Assembly (NCBI GenBank): GCA_963754645.1
Contig: CAVWGP010000011.1
Location: forward strand, 186,001-250,000
Origin: CAVWGP01 sp963754645
GTDB taxonomy: Bacteria; Pseudomonadota; Alphaproteobacteria; Bin65
Direction of reading: 5' to 3'
DNA: 64,000 nucleotides
This document shows positions 46,935 to 55,070 of this stretch, in pieces. Made by a program: the position numbers and the translations under genes. Position 1 is the stretch's first letter, and every line of letters begins with the position of its first letter. The notes under the pieces are model-generated. The model was not told where the DNA came from, ran no database searches, and was given only the letters and a program-made list of their open reading frames with translations.

Positions 46935-47783
46935 TCAAACCGCTGCCGCTGGCAGCGGCGCCGGCGAAACGATCGCGGCGGTGGGCGGCGCGAGAGGCTG
47001 CTGCTTTCCCGACAGAGCCTCGGCGACGCCGGCCGCGACGCGCGCCTGGCAATAGGAGGCCAGCGCCTTGCGGTCGGCGAACTGCTTGATCGTGACCGGC
47101 TCGTGGAATTCGACGACGATCTCGATCCGCCCCATGCCGACCAAGGCCCACAGATGCGAAAACATTTCCATGTCGCCGTACCAGGCGAAGAAGGGCCGCA
47201 GGTGCCGCCCGATCGGTATGCCATCGAGCCGCGTGTAGGCGATCGAAACCGGCTGCACTTGCACCGGTGTCGCGTCGATCTCGATCTCCGCCGTGGCGAA
47301 CAGCGAAGTTCGAAACGGCAAAACGCGATTGCCGTCGCTTGTCGTTCCCTCGGCGAACATGATGAGCCGGTCGCCGTTGCGGAAACGCTCTTTCATCACG
47401 CCGGCTTGTTGATGCGCGTAACGCGCGCGCCGGTCGACGAAAACCGTGCGCGACAGCTTGGCGCAAATGCCGAATAGCGGCCAGTTCGCAACCTCCGCCT
47501 TGGCGACGAACGAGCCGCGAATCAGGCTGCCGATCACCGATATGTCGGCATAGGAACAGTGATTGGAGACGAAGAGCACGCCGCCGCCCTTCAATTGCTG
47601 GCCCTTGGCGCGGATTTTGGCCCCCATGAGGCGCACGCAAACGCGATGCACGACCAGCGGAAACGTCTCGGCCAGCTTGCGGCGCAAAAGGTTTGCCACG
47701 GCCTGCACGGGAATCGCCGCGAGTATCCAAACCACATAGAGGGTGAGGCGGAGGAACGAGCGAAATGGCGCGCTATAGATCAT
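46935..47783 (-). CDS. plsC: 1-acyl-sn-glycerol-3-phosphate acyltransferase
   Basis: Makes phosphatidic acid from lysophosphatidic acid at the inner membrane. The 282-residue protein starts with one hydrophobic helix (FLRLTLYVVWILAAIPVQAV), then has the acyltransferase motifs VSNHCSYADISVIG (HX4D), FVDRRA and MFAEGTTSDGNRVLPF. It follows the OlsB-like gene by 24 bases; an OlsB-OlsA pair for ornithine lipid synthesis is plausible, in which case this would be OlsA. The C-terminus is Pro/Ala-rich. Confidence 0.9.
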   Translation of the reverse strand: MIYSAPFRSFLRLTLYVVWILAAIPVQAVANLLRRKLAETFPLVVHRVCVRLMGAKIRAKGQQLKGGGVLFVSNHCSYADISVIGSLIRGSFVAKAEVANWPLFGICAKLSRTVFVDRRARYAHQQAGVMKERFRNGDRLIMFAEGTTSDGNRVLPFRTSLFATAEIEIDATPVQVQPVSIAYTRLDGIPIGRHLRPFFAWYGDMEMFSHLWALVGMGRIEIVVEFHEPVTIKQFADRKALASYCQARVAAGVAEALSGKQQPLAPPTAAIVSPAPLPAAAV

Positions 47784-47807
47784 CGACCTGCCGCCCGCGG
47801 CCCATGC

Positions 47808-48752
47808 TCAGCTCTTGGGCTGCGCATTGCGCGTATAGTGTTGAAGATAGCGGTCCGTCACTGCCCGGACCTGGACCATCACGAAGACATCGACGGTATT
47901 GAAATCGTAGTCGACAACGGCGCCGTCGCCAACATGACCGCCGAGCCGCAGATAACCCTTGATCATCGGCGGCAGGTCGCGCATCGCGGCGCGCGGATCG
48001 ATCTCCGACTTGGGCAAGATGTTCATGCTTGCATAGCGCGCCGGCAGCGCAACCGGGCGCAGTTCCTCCGGCGCCAGATGATAGTGGTACAAATAGGATA
48101 GCGGCACGGCCATGCTCGCAATATCGGTGCCGTGCAGGCTCGCGCAGCCGAACAGGATGTCGATCTTGTGCGCCATCACATAGGTCGTGACGCCGCGCCA
48201 AAGGAGTTGCATGGCGGCGCGGGTGCGGTGCTCGGCGTCGATGCACGAGCGGCCCATTTCGAGAATGGCACCGGGATGGGCGATGATCCGGCCGATATCG
48301 TACTCCGACGACGAATAAAATCGGCCGACTTTGGCGGCGCCGCTGCGCCGCAGCATGCGATAGGTGCCGACGACCGATTCCGGGCCCGTTCCCAGATCCG
48401 AATCGAGCACCAGCAGATGATCGCAATAGGGATCGAATTCATCGACATCGCGTTTCTTGGCGACGAGGCCCGGAGTCGCGCGGGCCTTCATCTCATCGTA
48501 GAAGACGCGATAGCGCAGCGCCAGGGCCGCATCGACCTCGTCCCAGGTTTCGGCGAGGCGAACTTGCAGCGTGCCGGCGGTCTCGCTGATGAGGCGACTT
48601 TCGGGCGCGGGCGAGGCGGCCAGGCGCACGCGCTTGCGCTTTTGCGGTCGCGCCGCGGACCCGGGATCGCCTGCTTTCTCGGGCTTCTTCCTGCGGAAGG
48701 GCCGCATCGGCGCCACGGAAAGCCGGCGCGCTTGCTGCAGCAGGCGCATCAT
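47808..48752 (-). CDS. Ornithine-acyl[ACP] N-acyltransferase (OlsB-like hemolysin-type GNAT)
   Basis: Transfers a 3-hydroxyacyl chain to ornithine, the first step to ornithine lipid. About 314 residues; the core from residue 60 carries LQVRLAETWDEVDAALALRY, RVFYDEM, DEFDPYCDHLLVLD, GTYRMLRR and YDIGRIIAHPGAILEMGRSC, and later LPPMIKGYLRLGGHVGDGAV, as in OlsB and the lyso-ornithine branch. An Arg/Lys-rich N-terminal tail of about 50 residues is extra. ATGs at 48752 and 48749 are both possible. It sits just upstream of plsC, supporting an ornithine lipid unit. Confidence 0.88.
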   Translation of the reverse strand: MMRLLQQARRLSVAPMRPFRRKKPEKAGDPGSAARPQKRKRVRLAASPAPESRLISETAGTLQVRLAETWDEVDAALALRYRVFYDEMKARATPGLVAKKRDVDEFDPYCDHLLVLDSDLGTGPESVVGTYRMLRRSGAAKVGRFYSSSEYDIGRIIAHPGAILEMGRSCIDAEHRTRAAMQLLWRGVTTYVMAHKIDILFGCASLHGTDIASMAVPLSYLYHYHLAPEELRPVALPARYASMNILPKSEIDPRAAMRDLPPMIKGYLRLGGHVGDGAVVDYDFNTVDVFVMVQVRAVTDRYLQHYTRNAQPKS

Positions 48753-48786
48753 GCGCGATCGCCACGCGCGCCGGCGCCGGACTCGC

Positions 48787-49263
48787 CTAAGCTTTCGTGC
48801 GGATCCGGCGGCCATAAAGCTCCAGTCTGTGCCCAACGAGATCGAAGCCAAGGTCGCGGGCGATCCGCTCCTGTAGACGCTCGATCTCCTCATTGCGAAA
48901 TTCGATCACTTCGCCGCTCTGCATGTCGATCAGGTGATCGTGGTGCTCGTTCGGCGCCTCTTCGTAACGCGACCGGCCGTCGCCGAAATCGTGGCGCTCC
49001 AGAATGTTGGCCTCCTCGAACAGCCGCACGGTGCGATACACCGTGGCAATGCTGATGCGCGGATCGACGGCCGAAGCGCGCCGATACACTTGATCCACAT
49101 CGGGGTGATCGGCCGCCGCCGAAAGCACGCGCGCGATCACCCGGCGCTGCTCGGTCATGCGCAGGCCCTTCGTGGCGCACAGTTTTTCGAGCCGGTCGAG
49201 CGTCGCCGGCGCGGCTGCGTCGTCGCCTGGCAGCGGCATCTTGTGCGGGGGTCGCGATGGCAT
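48787..49263 (-). CDS. fur: Fur family metal-responsive regulator
   Basis: A 158-residue Fur/Mur-type repressor. The DNA-binding part has GLRMTEQRRVIARVLSAAAD and SIATVYRTVRLFEEANIL. The metal site is in NEHHDHLIDMQSGEVIEFRN. It lacks the C-terminal CxxC pairs, as in alphaproteobacterial Fur/Mur proteins that often sense manganese rather than iron. It differs from the Irr-type protein at 23102-23521, which has the HHH run. It lies 34 bases before the OlsB-like gene on the same strand. A second ATG at 49239 could also serve as start. Confidence 0.9.
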   Translation of the reverse strand: MPSRPPHKMPLPGDDAAAPATLDRLEKLCATKGLRMTEQRRVIARVLSAAADHPDVDQVYRRASAVDPRISIATVYRTVRLFEEANILERHDFGDGRSRYEEAPNEHHDHLIDMQSGEVIEFRNEEIERLQERIARDLGFDLVGHRLELYGRRIRTKA

Positions 49264-49361
49264 GGATGCAGGATAGAACGCGGCGCATTCCGCGACCAGA
49301 CGGATTCGGCTCGCCGTCCGATGCCTTTGGCATCAGCTCGGCCGGCCGCCTGGGGCTGGGA

Positions 49362-49781
49362 CTATCGTTTTTTCCGCCGCCCGCCCTTGGCGCCGAGGCC
49401 GATCTTGCGCGCCAATTCGCTGCGTTTGGCGGCGTAGTTGGGCGCCACCATCGGATAATCCGCCGGCAGCTCCCATTTTTCGCGGTACTGCTCCGGCGTC
49501 AGGCCAAAGGCGGTCATCAGATGCCGCTTCAGCATCTTGAGCTTTTTTCCGTCCTCGAGGCAGATCACGTGTTCGGGCGTAATCGATTTCTTGATCGGCA
49601 CCGCCGGCCGCAAGCGATCGGGCTCAGGCGCGCTGCCGTCGGACTGAGCCCGCAGCGCAGCATGGGTCTGCTCGATCAGCCGCGGCAGCTCCGTGACGGC
49701 GACCGTGTTGTTCGCGACGAATGACGCGACGATTTGCACGGTCTGCGCGAGAAGATCGTTCTTGTTGTCGCCGTTCGCCAT
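49362..49781 (-). CDS. MucR/Ros family zinc-finger transcriptional regulator
   Basis: A 139-residue global regulator of the Ros/MucR type, hallmark of alphaproteobacteria. The N-terminal helical part (LLAQTVQIVASFVANNTVAV) precedes the DNA-binding domain: VICLEDGKKLKMLKRHLMTA, FGLTPEQYREKWELPADYPM, VAPNYAAKRSELARKIGLG. The first zinc ligand Cys is VICLEDG and the His is KRHLM. Members act as H-NS-like silencers of exopolysaccharide, cell-cycle or virulence genes. The basic tail is GAKGGRRKKR. Confidence 0.94.
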   Translation of the reverse strand: MANGDNKNDLLAQTVQIVASFVANNTVAVTELPRLIEQTHAALRAQSDGSAPEPDRLRPAVPIKKSITPEHVICLEDGKKLKMLKRHLMTAFGLTPEQYREKWELPADYPMVAPNYAAKRSELARKIGLGAKGGRRKKR

Positions 49782-49961
49782 GGCTCCATCCGCGAAATCC
49801 CGGCCCGGTCGCTTGAGCGGCGGGCCAAGTTTGGACTATCGGCAGTATTACGAAGTTCGGTCGGCGCGTGGCGCGCCCTTGCGCTTTGTCGTCGCAAGCA
49901 ACCACTGGGATCGTGGCCGCCGCCGCGAAATTGCCCGATATGACGGGCGGTTTCAACGGGA

Positions 49962-50456
49962 TTATTGTTCCCGCGCGCGCGGCGCCAGGCCCGCTTCGAG
50001 GCGCTTTTCCAGCACCAAGGCGTCGCCCCCGGGATCGGCCGCGCTCGCGCTATAGTAGCGCGTGCGCCGCGACAGCGCCGCGAAGCCGAACGCCCGATAG
50101 AGCGCCAGCGCGGGCGCGTTGCGCTCCGCCACCTCCAGCACGATGCGCTCGAAACCGGCCGCCTGCGCCCGGATCAGCGTTTCGGCGAGCAAACGGCGCG
50201 CGATCCCGGCGCGGCGCGCCGGCGGGCTCGTGGCGAGCGCGGCGATATCGAGCGCATCGCCCGCAGCAAGGCACAGGACGAAGCCGAGCGGCTCGGCCGT
50301 GTCCGGATCGGCGGCGATCAATCCGATGCTGCCCGGCAAGCGCAGGAGCCGCGCGACCGACTCGGGGCTCCACGCGCCGCCAAGCGCCGCTTCATGCAGC
50401 GCGGCGACAATGGCGGCATGTTCGGGGTCGCACTCGACGAGCGAGATGGGCCTCAT
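49962..50456 (-). CDS. rimI: Ribosomal-protein-S18-alanine N-acetyltransferase
   Basis: A 164-residue GNAT enzyme. The acetyl-CoA loop is RRAGIARRLLAETLIRAQAA, then VLEVAERNAPALALYRAFGF and ALSRRTRYYSA, the usual RimI motifs. Its start overlaps the tsaB stop by 4 bases; TsaB-RimI pairing is common in bacteria. The C-terminal ALVLEKRL is followed by a short basic tail. Confidence 0.92.
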   Translation of the reverse strand: MRPISLVECDPEHAAIVAALHEAALGGAWSPESVARLLRLPGSIGLIAADPDTAEPLGFVLCLAAGDALDIAALATSPPARRAGIARRLLAETLIRAQAAGFERIVLEVAERNAPALALYRAFGFAALSRRTRYYSASAADPGGDALVLEKRLEAGLAPRAREQ

Positions 50457-51154
50457 CGGCGGCGACCCTGCATGCTGAGCGGCGTCGCATCGGGCGCTCG
50501 CAAATAAAGCGGCTCAACCGCGGCCCAAGGCGCGCCACCCATCCGCGCGCCGGCCAGCCGAACGTCCGCCAGCAGCGCCACCGCGGCGCCGTCGGGGCGC
50601 CGGATTTCGCTGTCGAAAACGATGTTGCCCGGAATTTCGCCGGCCGCGGCGCGCAGAATTCCGATCCCGTCGCCGGCGACAAGCACCGCTTCGCCGGCGA
50701 AGCGCGCGACGAGATCGAGCGGCGCCATGACCGCGCCGTCGCCATCGGCCGCGAGCGCCGCCGTGAACGCTTGGACGTAGAGATCGCCCCGCTTGGTATC
50801 GATCGCGACAATCGTTTTGCGCCGCGCCCGCGCGCCGTCGGGAATGGCGGCGGCCACCGCCTCGAAACTTGTCACGCCGATCACGGGCTTGGCCGCCGCA
50901 AGGCCGATGCCGCGCGCCGCGGCGAGACCGATCCTGAGGCCGGTAAACGCGCCGGGACCGGTGGTAACGCCGACGGCGTCGAGGGCGGCGAAGCCGAGAC
51001 CGGCTTCGGCGAGAACCTCGACGATCATCGGAATGAGACGCTCGGCGTGGCCCCGTTCCATGGCTTCGGAGCGCCGCGCCGCGATGGTCCCGTCGCGCCA
51101 GATCGCGGCCGAGCAGGCGCCGGCAGAGCTATCGAGGCCGAGGATCGTCGTCAT
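50453..51154 (-). CDS. tsaB: tRNA threonylcarbamoyladenosine biosynthesis protein TsaB
   Basis: A 233-residue ASKHA-fold partner of TsaD in making t6A37 in tRNA. Motifs: ILGLDSSAGACSAAIWRDGT, RSEAMERGHAERLIPMI, GVTTGPGAFTGLRIGLAAAR (the TsaB hallmark) and IDTKRGDLYVQAF. It begins the long minus-strand block; the divergent dipeptidase gene starts 62 bases away, so their promoters share that gap. Confidence 0.95.
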   Translation of the reverse strand: MTTILGLDSSAGACSAAIWRDGTIAARRSEAMERGHAERLIPMIVEVLAEAGLGFAALDAVGVTTGPGAFTGLRIGLAAARGIGLAAAKPVIGVTSFEAVAAAIPDGARARRKTIVAIDTKRGDLYVQAFTAALAADGDGAVMAPLDLVARFAGEAVLVAGDGIGILRAAAGEIPGNIVFDSEIRRPDGAAVALLADVRLAGARMGGAPWAAVEPLYLRAPDATPLSMQGRRR

Positions 51155-51215
51155 CCGCCAATCGGGCGCCTTGTGCTATGGAAGCCGTTCACGCTTTCAC
51201 ATACAACAAGACGCC

Positions 51216-51797
51216 ATGGCTCTCACCAAGATTGCGCCGCCCTCGTTCGACGTCGACATCGCGCTTGCCTATGCCACGGCGGCAAATTTCACCGGCAAGC
51301 CGGTTTACGGCCGCGCCGACTGCTATCTGCACAGGGCGGCGGCCGAACGGCTGCAATTCGCCATCGGCCTGGCCCGGCCCTTCGGCCTGCGCCTCAAGAT
51401 ATTCGACGCGTTCCGTCCGAGCGAGGCCCAGTGGGTGTTGTGGCGGCACACGCCCGATCCCAATTTCCTGGCCGATCCGCGGCGCGGCTCGCCCCATTCG
51501 CGCGGCGTGGCGGTCGACCTTAGTTTGATCGGGCGCGACGGGCGCGAGCTCGACATGGGCACGGCCTACGATTCGTTCACGGCGCTGTCGCACCATGCCC
51601 GGACCGCGGGCCTCGCCATCGAGGCGCAACGCAATCGCCTGACATTGCTCGGCATCATGACGGCGGCGGGCTGGGATTTCTACCGCAACGAGTGGTGGCA
51701 CTATCAGCTCTTCAATGCGCGCGACTACCCGCAGCTCTCGGACAAGGACCTGCCCGAGCCGATGATGCCGCGCGCAACCGCGGCGCCGCAGCGCTGA
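51216..51797 (+). CDS. D-alanyl-D-alanine dipeptidase (DdpX/VanX-like)
   Basis: A 193-residue zinc peptidase that cleaves D-Ala-D-Ala. The zinc site is complete: SPHSRGVAVDLSLIG (His and Asp) and EWWHYQLFNARDYP (catalytic Glu, His). The N-terminus has NFTGKPVYGRADCYLHRAAA and FDAFRPSEAQWVLW, typical of VanX/DdpX. No signal peptide is visible, so it probably acts in the cytoplasm on recycled or free dipeptide. No van regulatory or ligase genes are nearby, so glycopeptide resistance is not implied. Confidence 0.92.
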   Translation: MALTKIAPPSFDVDIALAYATAANFTGKPVYGRADCYLHRAAAERLQFAIGLARPFGLRLKIFDAFRPSEAQWVLWRHTPDPNFLADPRRGSPHSRGVAVDLSLIGRDGRELDMGTAYDSFTALSHHARTAGLAIEAQRNRLTLLGIMTAAGWDFYRNEWWHYQLFNARDYPQLSDKDLPEPMMPRATAAPQR

Positions 51798-51800
51798 CCC

Positions 51801-52832
51801 TTAGCCGTCGGGAAATTGCTCGACGAGGCGGGCCGCATCGAGCGCAGCCAGGTTTTCCTTGTTGATCACCATCTGGATGTGGCGCGTGTATTCGGCGCCG
51901 AGTTCCGAATACCGCAGCAGCGTGCCGGCGAGCGCATGGCCATCCGGCGCCTTGCCGGCTTCCCGCATCAGCTCGCGCTGCTTGCGAAACGCGCCATAGG
52001 CAAACAGCGTGTTGAGATTGTGCACGTACGCCGCGACCGAATCATGCGCCGAGCGGTATGACGCCAGGACGGCCGTGGTCGTGCCGTCGCCGCCGATCAT
52101 GCCGAAGAGCGCGTTCATCCGGCGCGCCGGCGCCGACGAGCCCCAACCGGACTCGACGATCGATTGCGCGATCGCGAGCGACGGCGGGACGATGTCGACA
52201 CGCTCGAGCAGCGCCGCCCAATCGCCGTCCTTGGTCTTGTAGCGTTGTGCGAGGAGCGCAAGCCAGGCCTGATCCGTCGGCGAGATCGTCTGGCCGGCAT
52301 CGTGCCGCTGCTTCAATTCAATCAGATAGCGCCGTTCTTCCTCGATTTTCTCGTTGACCGAGAGGATGAGCGGCAGCACGGCGCGAATGAACGCGCTACG
52401 CTTGCCTTCGATGCTGGGAATGGCGCCGATATCCTGCGGCATGCCGGCGATAAATATGCGCGGCACCGGCGCGCCGGCGCGGACGCCGGCCAATGTGAAA
52501 TAACTGCTATCGAGCGCTGCCAGCATCGTCTTGGTGTCGCTTGGACGCACGATAAGCGCGTTCGCGCGCCGCGGCTGTTCGTACACATCCGCATACATCG
52601 GCCGCGCGTCGCGCCGCTCCTCGACACGGGTCGTGTTCGCTGCCGTCATGGACACGAAAATTTCGCTGTACCGGGATGTCTCGACCGCCGGCCAATCGAT
52701 GGCGTAGGTCGAGGCAACCGATGCGGCCATCACGATGGCAAAGGACGCGACGGCAAACGAAGAATTCGTTTCCTCGGCGGGCGGACGGCCGCAATCGGCG
52801 ACGAAAGCAGCGTAATGGGACGATCGTTGCAT
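51801..52832 (-). CDS. Bax-like glucosaminidase-domain protein
   Basis: A 343-residue protein with a membrane-anchoring hydrophobic stretch at about 25-45 (SFAVASFAIVMAASVASTYA). The C-terminal 200 residues show the Bax/glucosaminidase fold: IEGKRSAFIRAVLPLILSVN, PPSLAIAQSIVESGWGSSAP (catalytic Glu in QSIVESGWG), NALFGMIGG and YVHNLNTLFAYGAFRKQREL. It should cut or bind peptidoglycan in the periplasm. It converges on the dipeptidase gene with only 3 bases between stops. The N-terminus up to the hydrophobic stretch is an uncertain start. Confidence 0.87.
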   Translation of the reverse strand: MQRSSHYAAFVADCGRPPAEETNSSFAVASFAIVMAASVASTYAIDWPAVETSRYSEIFVSMTAANTTRVEERRDARPMYADVYEQPRRANALIVRPSDTKTMLAALDSSYFTLAGVRAGAPVPRIFIAGMPQDIGAIPSIEGKRSAFIRAVLPLILSVNEKIEEERRYLIELKQRHDAGQTISPTDQAWLALLAQRYKTKDGDWAALLERVDIVPPSLAIAQSIVESGWGSSAPARRMNALFGMIGGDGTTTAVLASYRSAHDSVAAYVHNLNTLFAYGAFRKQRELMREAGKAPDGHALAGTLLRYSELGAEYTRHIQMVINKENLAALDAARLVEQFPDG

Positions 52833-53046
52833 CGCGAATACTCCCTTATCGTGTGCTCATTCCCAGGCAACAACGGAAGCGGTCGATCCCGCTTCTCGAC
52901 TATTTTTTTAACGGCCGCCACTTCGTGCGTGCGGCAATGACACCTTTCGCGTTCGTTCGTTGCAAAACCAATTCCGGCAAGCCGCGGGATCGACGACGGA
53001 GGCGCGCTTGCGCGCGATGTCGAGGCGAACTTTCCGGGAAAACCGA

Positions 53047-53601
53047 TTAGTCGACCGCGCGGACTTCGACCACTTCGGGAATGTAGTGGCGCAGCATGTT
53101 CTCGATACCGGCCTTGAGCGTCGCCGTCGAGCTGGGGCAGCCGCTGCACGAGCCTTTCATGGTGAGAAAGACGACGCCTTCCTCAAAGCCTTGAAACTGG
53201 ATGTCGCCGCCATCCATCGCCACGGCGGGGCGCACGCGCGTGTCGAGCAGTTCCTTGATCTGGCTCACGATCGGGCTGTCGTCGTCGCTCGCCTGGCGGG
53301 AATTGTCGCGATGCTCGATAACGATCGGCCGGTTCGCGGTGAAATGCTCCATGATCACGCCGAGCACGGCGGGCTTCAGCACCGGCCAATCGATGCCGCC
53401 TTGCTTCGTGACCGTGATAAAATCGGTGCCGAGAAAAACGCCGGCGACGCCATCGACGCCGAACAGGGCGGCGGCTAAGGGCGAATGCCCGGCGGCCTTA
53501 TCCGCGCTCGGAAAATCGGCCGTGCCCGCGCCAAGCACAGCACGCCCGGGGAGGAACTTCAACGTCAGGGGATTCGGCGTCTCTTCGGTTTGAATGAACA
53601 A
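53047..53601 (-). CDS. Nfu-type iron-sulfur scaffold/carrier protein
   Basis: A 184-residue protein with the N-terminal Nfu domain (MFIQTEETPNPLTLKFLPGR, DFITVTKQGGIDWPVLKPAV) and C-terminal NifU-like domain with the cluster-binding CxxC in LTMKGSCSGCPSSTATLKAG, preceded by RPAVAMDGGDIQFQGFEEGV. It carries Fe-S clusters to target enzymes in the cytoplasm. The gene stands alone; its promoter shares the 183-base gap with the divergent cyclase gene. Confidence 0.94.
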   Translation of the reverse strand: MFIQTEETPNPLTLKFLPGRAVLGAGTADFPSADKAAGHSPLAAALFGVDGVAGVFLGTDFITVTKQGGIDWPVLKPAVLGVIMEHFTANRPIVIEHRDNSRQASDDDSPIVSQIKELLDTRVRPAVAMDGGDIQFQGFEEGVVFLTMKGSCSGCPSSTATLKAGIENMLRHYIPEVVEVRAVD

Positions 53602-53784
53602 GTCGCGCTCTCCACATTTCGTCTCTGGCCGGGCTCGCTTCGGCGGCTTAATTATACTCCATACGTGTCAACGAACCGTCTCAGTCCTCTACAACTGACT
53701 CTCAAGCGTGACCGCGTCAAGTTTATAACTCCTTAACAAGGCGCTTGACTCCGGGCGAACTCCGCGAAAACAACAAGATAGCTC

Positions 53785-54990
53785 GTGAAAAAAGTCCGCA
53801 AGAAATTGGTTACATGGATTTTGCAGGACGGCCGGCTGGCGCCGACGCCCGGCAAATTCCTCGATGGCGTGTTCGACGGTTTGGTAAATATGGGCGTGCC
53901 GCTCGATCGCGTGCTGTTCAGCTTGCGCATGATTCATCCGCAAATTCGGACGACCGGTTTGGTGTGGCGGCGCGATCGCGCCACCACCGAAAATCCTCGC
54001 GGGCACAACGTCGTCACCAGCGACATGTATCTCCGCTCGCCGGTCAAGCGCATCCACGACGGCGCCGATTTCATCCGCGCGCGCCTGGCGGGGGCCAAGG
54101 CGGCGCGCGAATTCGCGCTTTACGACGAGCTTCGAGAAGAAGGGATGAGCGACTATGCGATCTTCGCCGTGCCCTTCGCCGACGGCACGCGCAACGCGCT
54201 CAGCATCGCGACGCGGGCGCGCGGCGGCTTCCGCGCCGCCGATATCGCGGCGGTGCGCGAGCTGATTCCGCTCATCGCGCTGGTTCTCGAAGCCCACGCC
54301 CATCGGCGCGCGGCCGAAGTCTTGCTCAGCACCTATATCGGCCGCGAGGCCGGCCGGCAGGTGTTGCAGGGCGCGATCCGGCGCGGCGAGGGCCAGGGAA
54401 TTCGCGCCGTGATCTGGTTCGCGGATTTGCGCGGCTTCAGCACGCTGTCGGACCTGATGCCGACCAGCCGGGTCATCGCGCTGCTCAACGATTTCTTCGA
54501 CAGCATCGGCGCGCCGATCGAGCGCCATGGCGGGCAAATCTTGAAATTCCTCGGCGACGGCGTGCTCGCGATCTTTCCGCTCGGCGACGCCGCGTTCGAC
54601 CATTATGTCTGCCGCCAGGCGCTCGACGCCGCGATCGAGGCGCGCGACGCGGTGATTGCGCTCAACGCCGGGCGCGCGGCGCAGGGCGAGCCGGTGCTGC
54701 GCTTCAACATCGGATTGCATGTCGGCGACATCGTGTTCGGCAATATCGGCACCGCCGACCGGCTCGATTTCACCGCCATCGGCCCCGCCGTCAACCTTGC
54801 GGCGCGGCTCGAAACCTTGGCCAAGCAATTGAACGCGCCGATCGCCATGTCCGAGGCCTTTGCCGACATCGTCAAGGAAACGCGGCCGGTCGTTTCGCTC
54901 GGCCGCCACGCGGTCAAAGGCTTGCTGGCCATGCCGGAAGTTTTCACGCTGGCGGAATTGGCGCCGCAACTGAGCCTGGCGGCGAGCTGA
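53785..54990 (+). CDS. Class III adenylate/guanylate cyclase
   Basis: A 401-residue soluble cyclase. The N-terminal about 200 residues look like a GAF-type or similar sensory region (LVWRRDRATTENPRGHNVVT, YAIFAVPFADGTRNALSI). The catalytic domain begins near 210: IWFADLRGFSTLSDLMPTSR (first metal Asp), LNDFFDSIGAPIERHGGQIL, KFLGDGVLAIFPL (second Asp) and FNIGLHVGDIVFGNIGTADR, LDFTAIGPAVNLAARLE. Typical cAMP producer. No transmembrane segments. Similar proteins are abundant in Rhizobiales and Rhodospirillales. The signal is unknown. Confidence 0.92.
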   Translation: MKKVRKKLVTWILQDGRLAPTPGKFLDGVFDGLVNMGVPLDRVLFSLRMIHPQIRTTGLVWRRDRATTENPRGHNVVTSDMYLRSPVKRIHDGADFIRARLAGAKAAREFALYDELREEGMSDYAIFAVPFADGTRNALSIATRARGGFRAADIAAVRELIPLIALVLEAHAHRRAAEVLLSTYIGREAGRQVLQGAIRRGEGQGIRAVIWFADLRGFSTLSDLMPTSRVIALLNDFFDSIGAPIERHGGQILKFLGDGVLAIFPLGDAAFDHYVCRQALDAAIEARDAVIALNAGRAAQGEPVLRFNIGLHVGDIVFGNIGTADRLDFTAIGPAVNLAARLETLAKQLNAPIAMSEAFADIVKETRPVVSLGRHAVKGLLAMPEVFTLAELAPQLSLAAS

Positions 54991-55070
54991 GAGCGTCCGC
55001 CAACAATTCTCACGCCCGATTGAAAAGGCTTCGATGGCGCCGGCGCGCGCGGTCGAATATCATGCGTAGC

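Noticed and set aside
51216..51797. Glycopeptide (vancomycin) resistance from the VanX-like dipeptidase
   Set aside because: No ligase, dehydrogenase or two-component genes nearby; the housekeeping DdpX-type role is sufficient.
53745..55061. Plus-strand frame joined in front of the chromate transporter
   Set aside because: The part before 55062 is Arg-rich and overlaps the adenylate cyclase gene in another frame; only the ChrA part is real.
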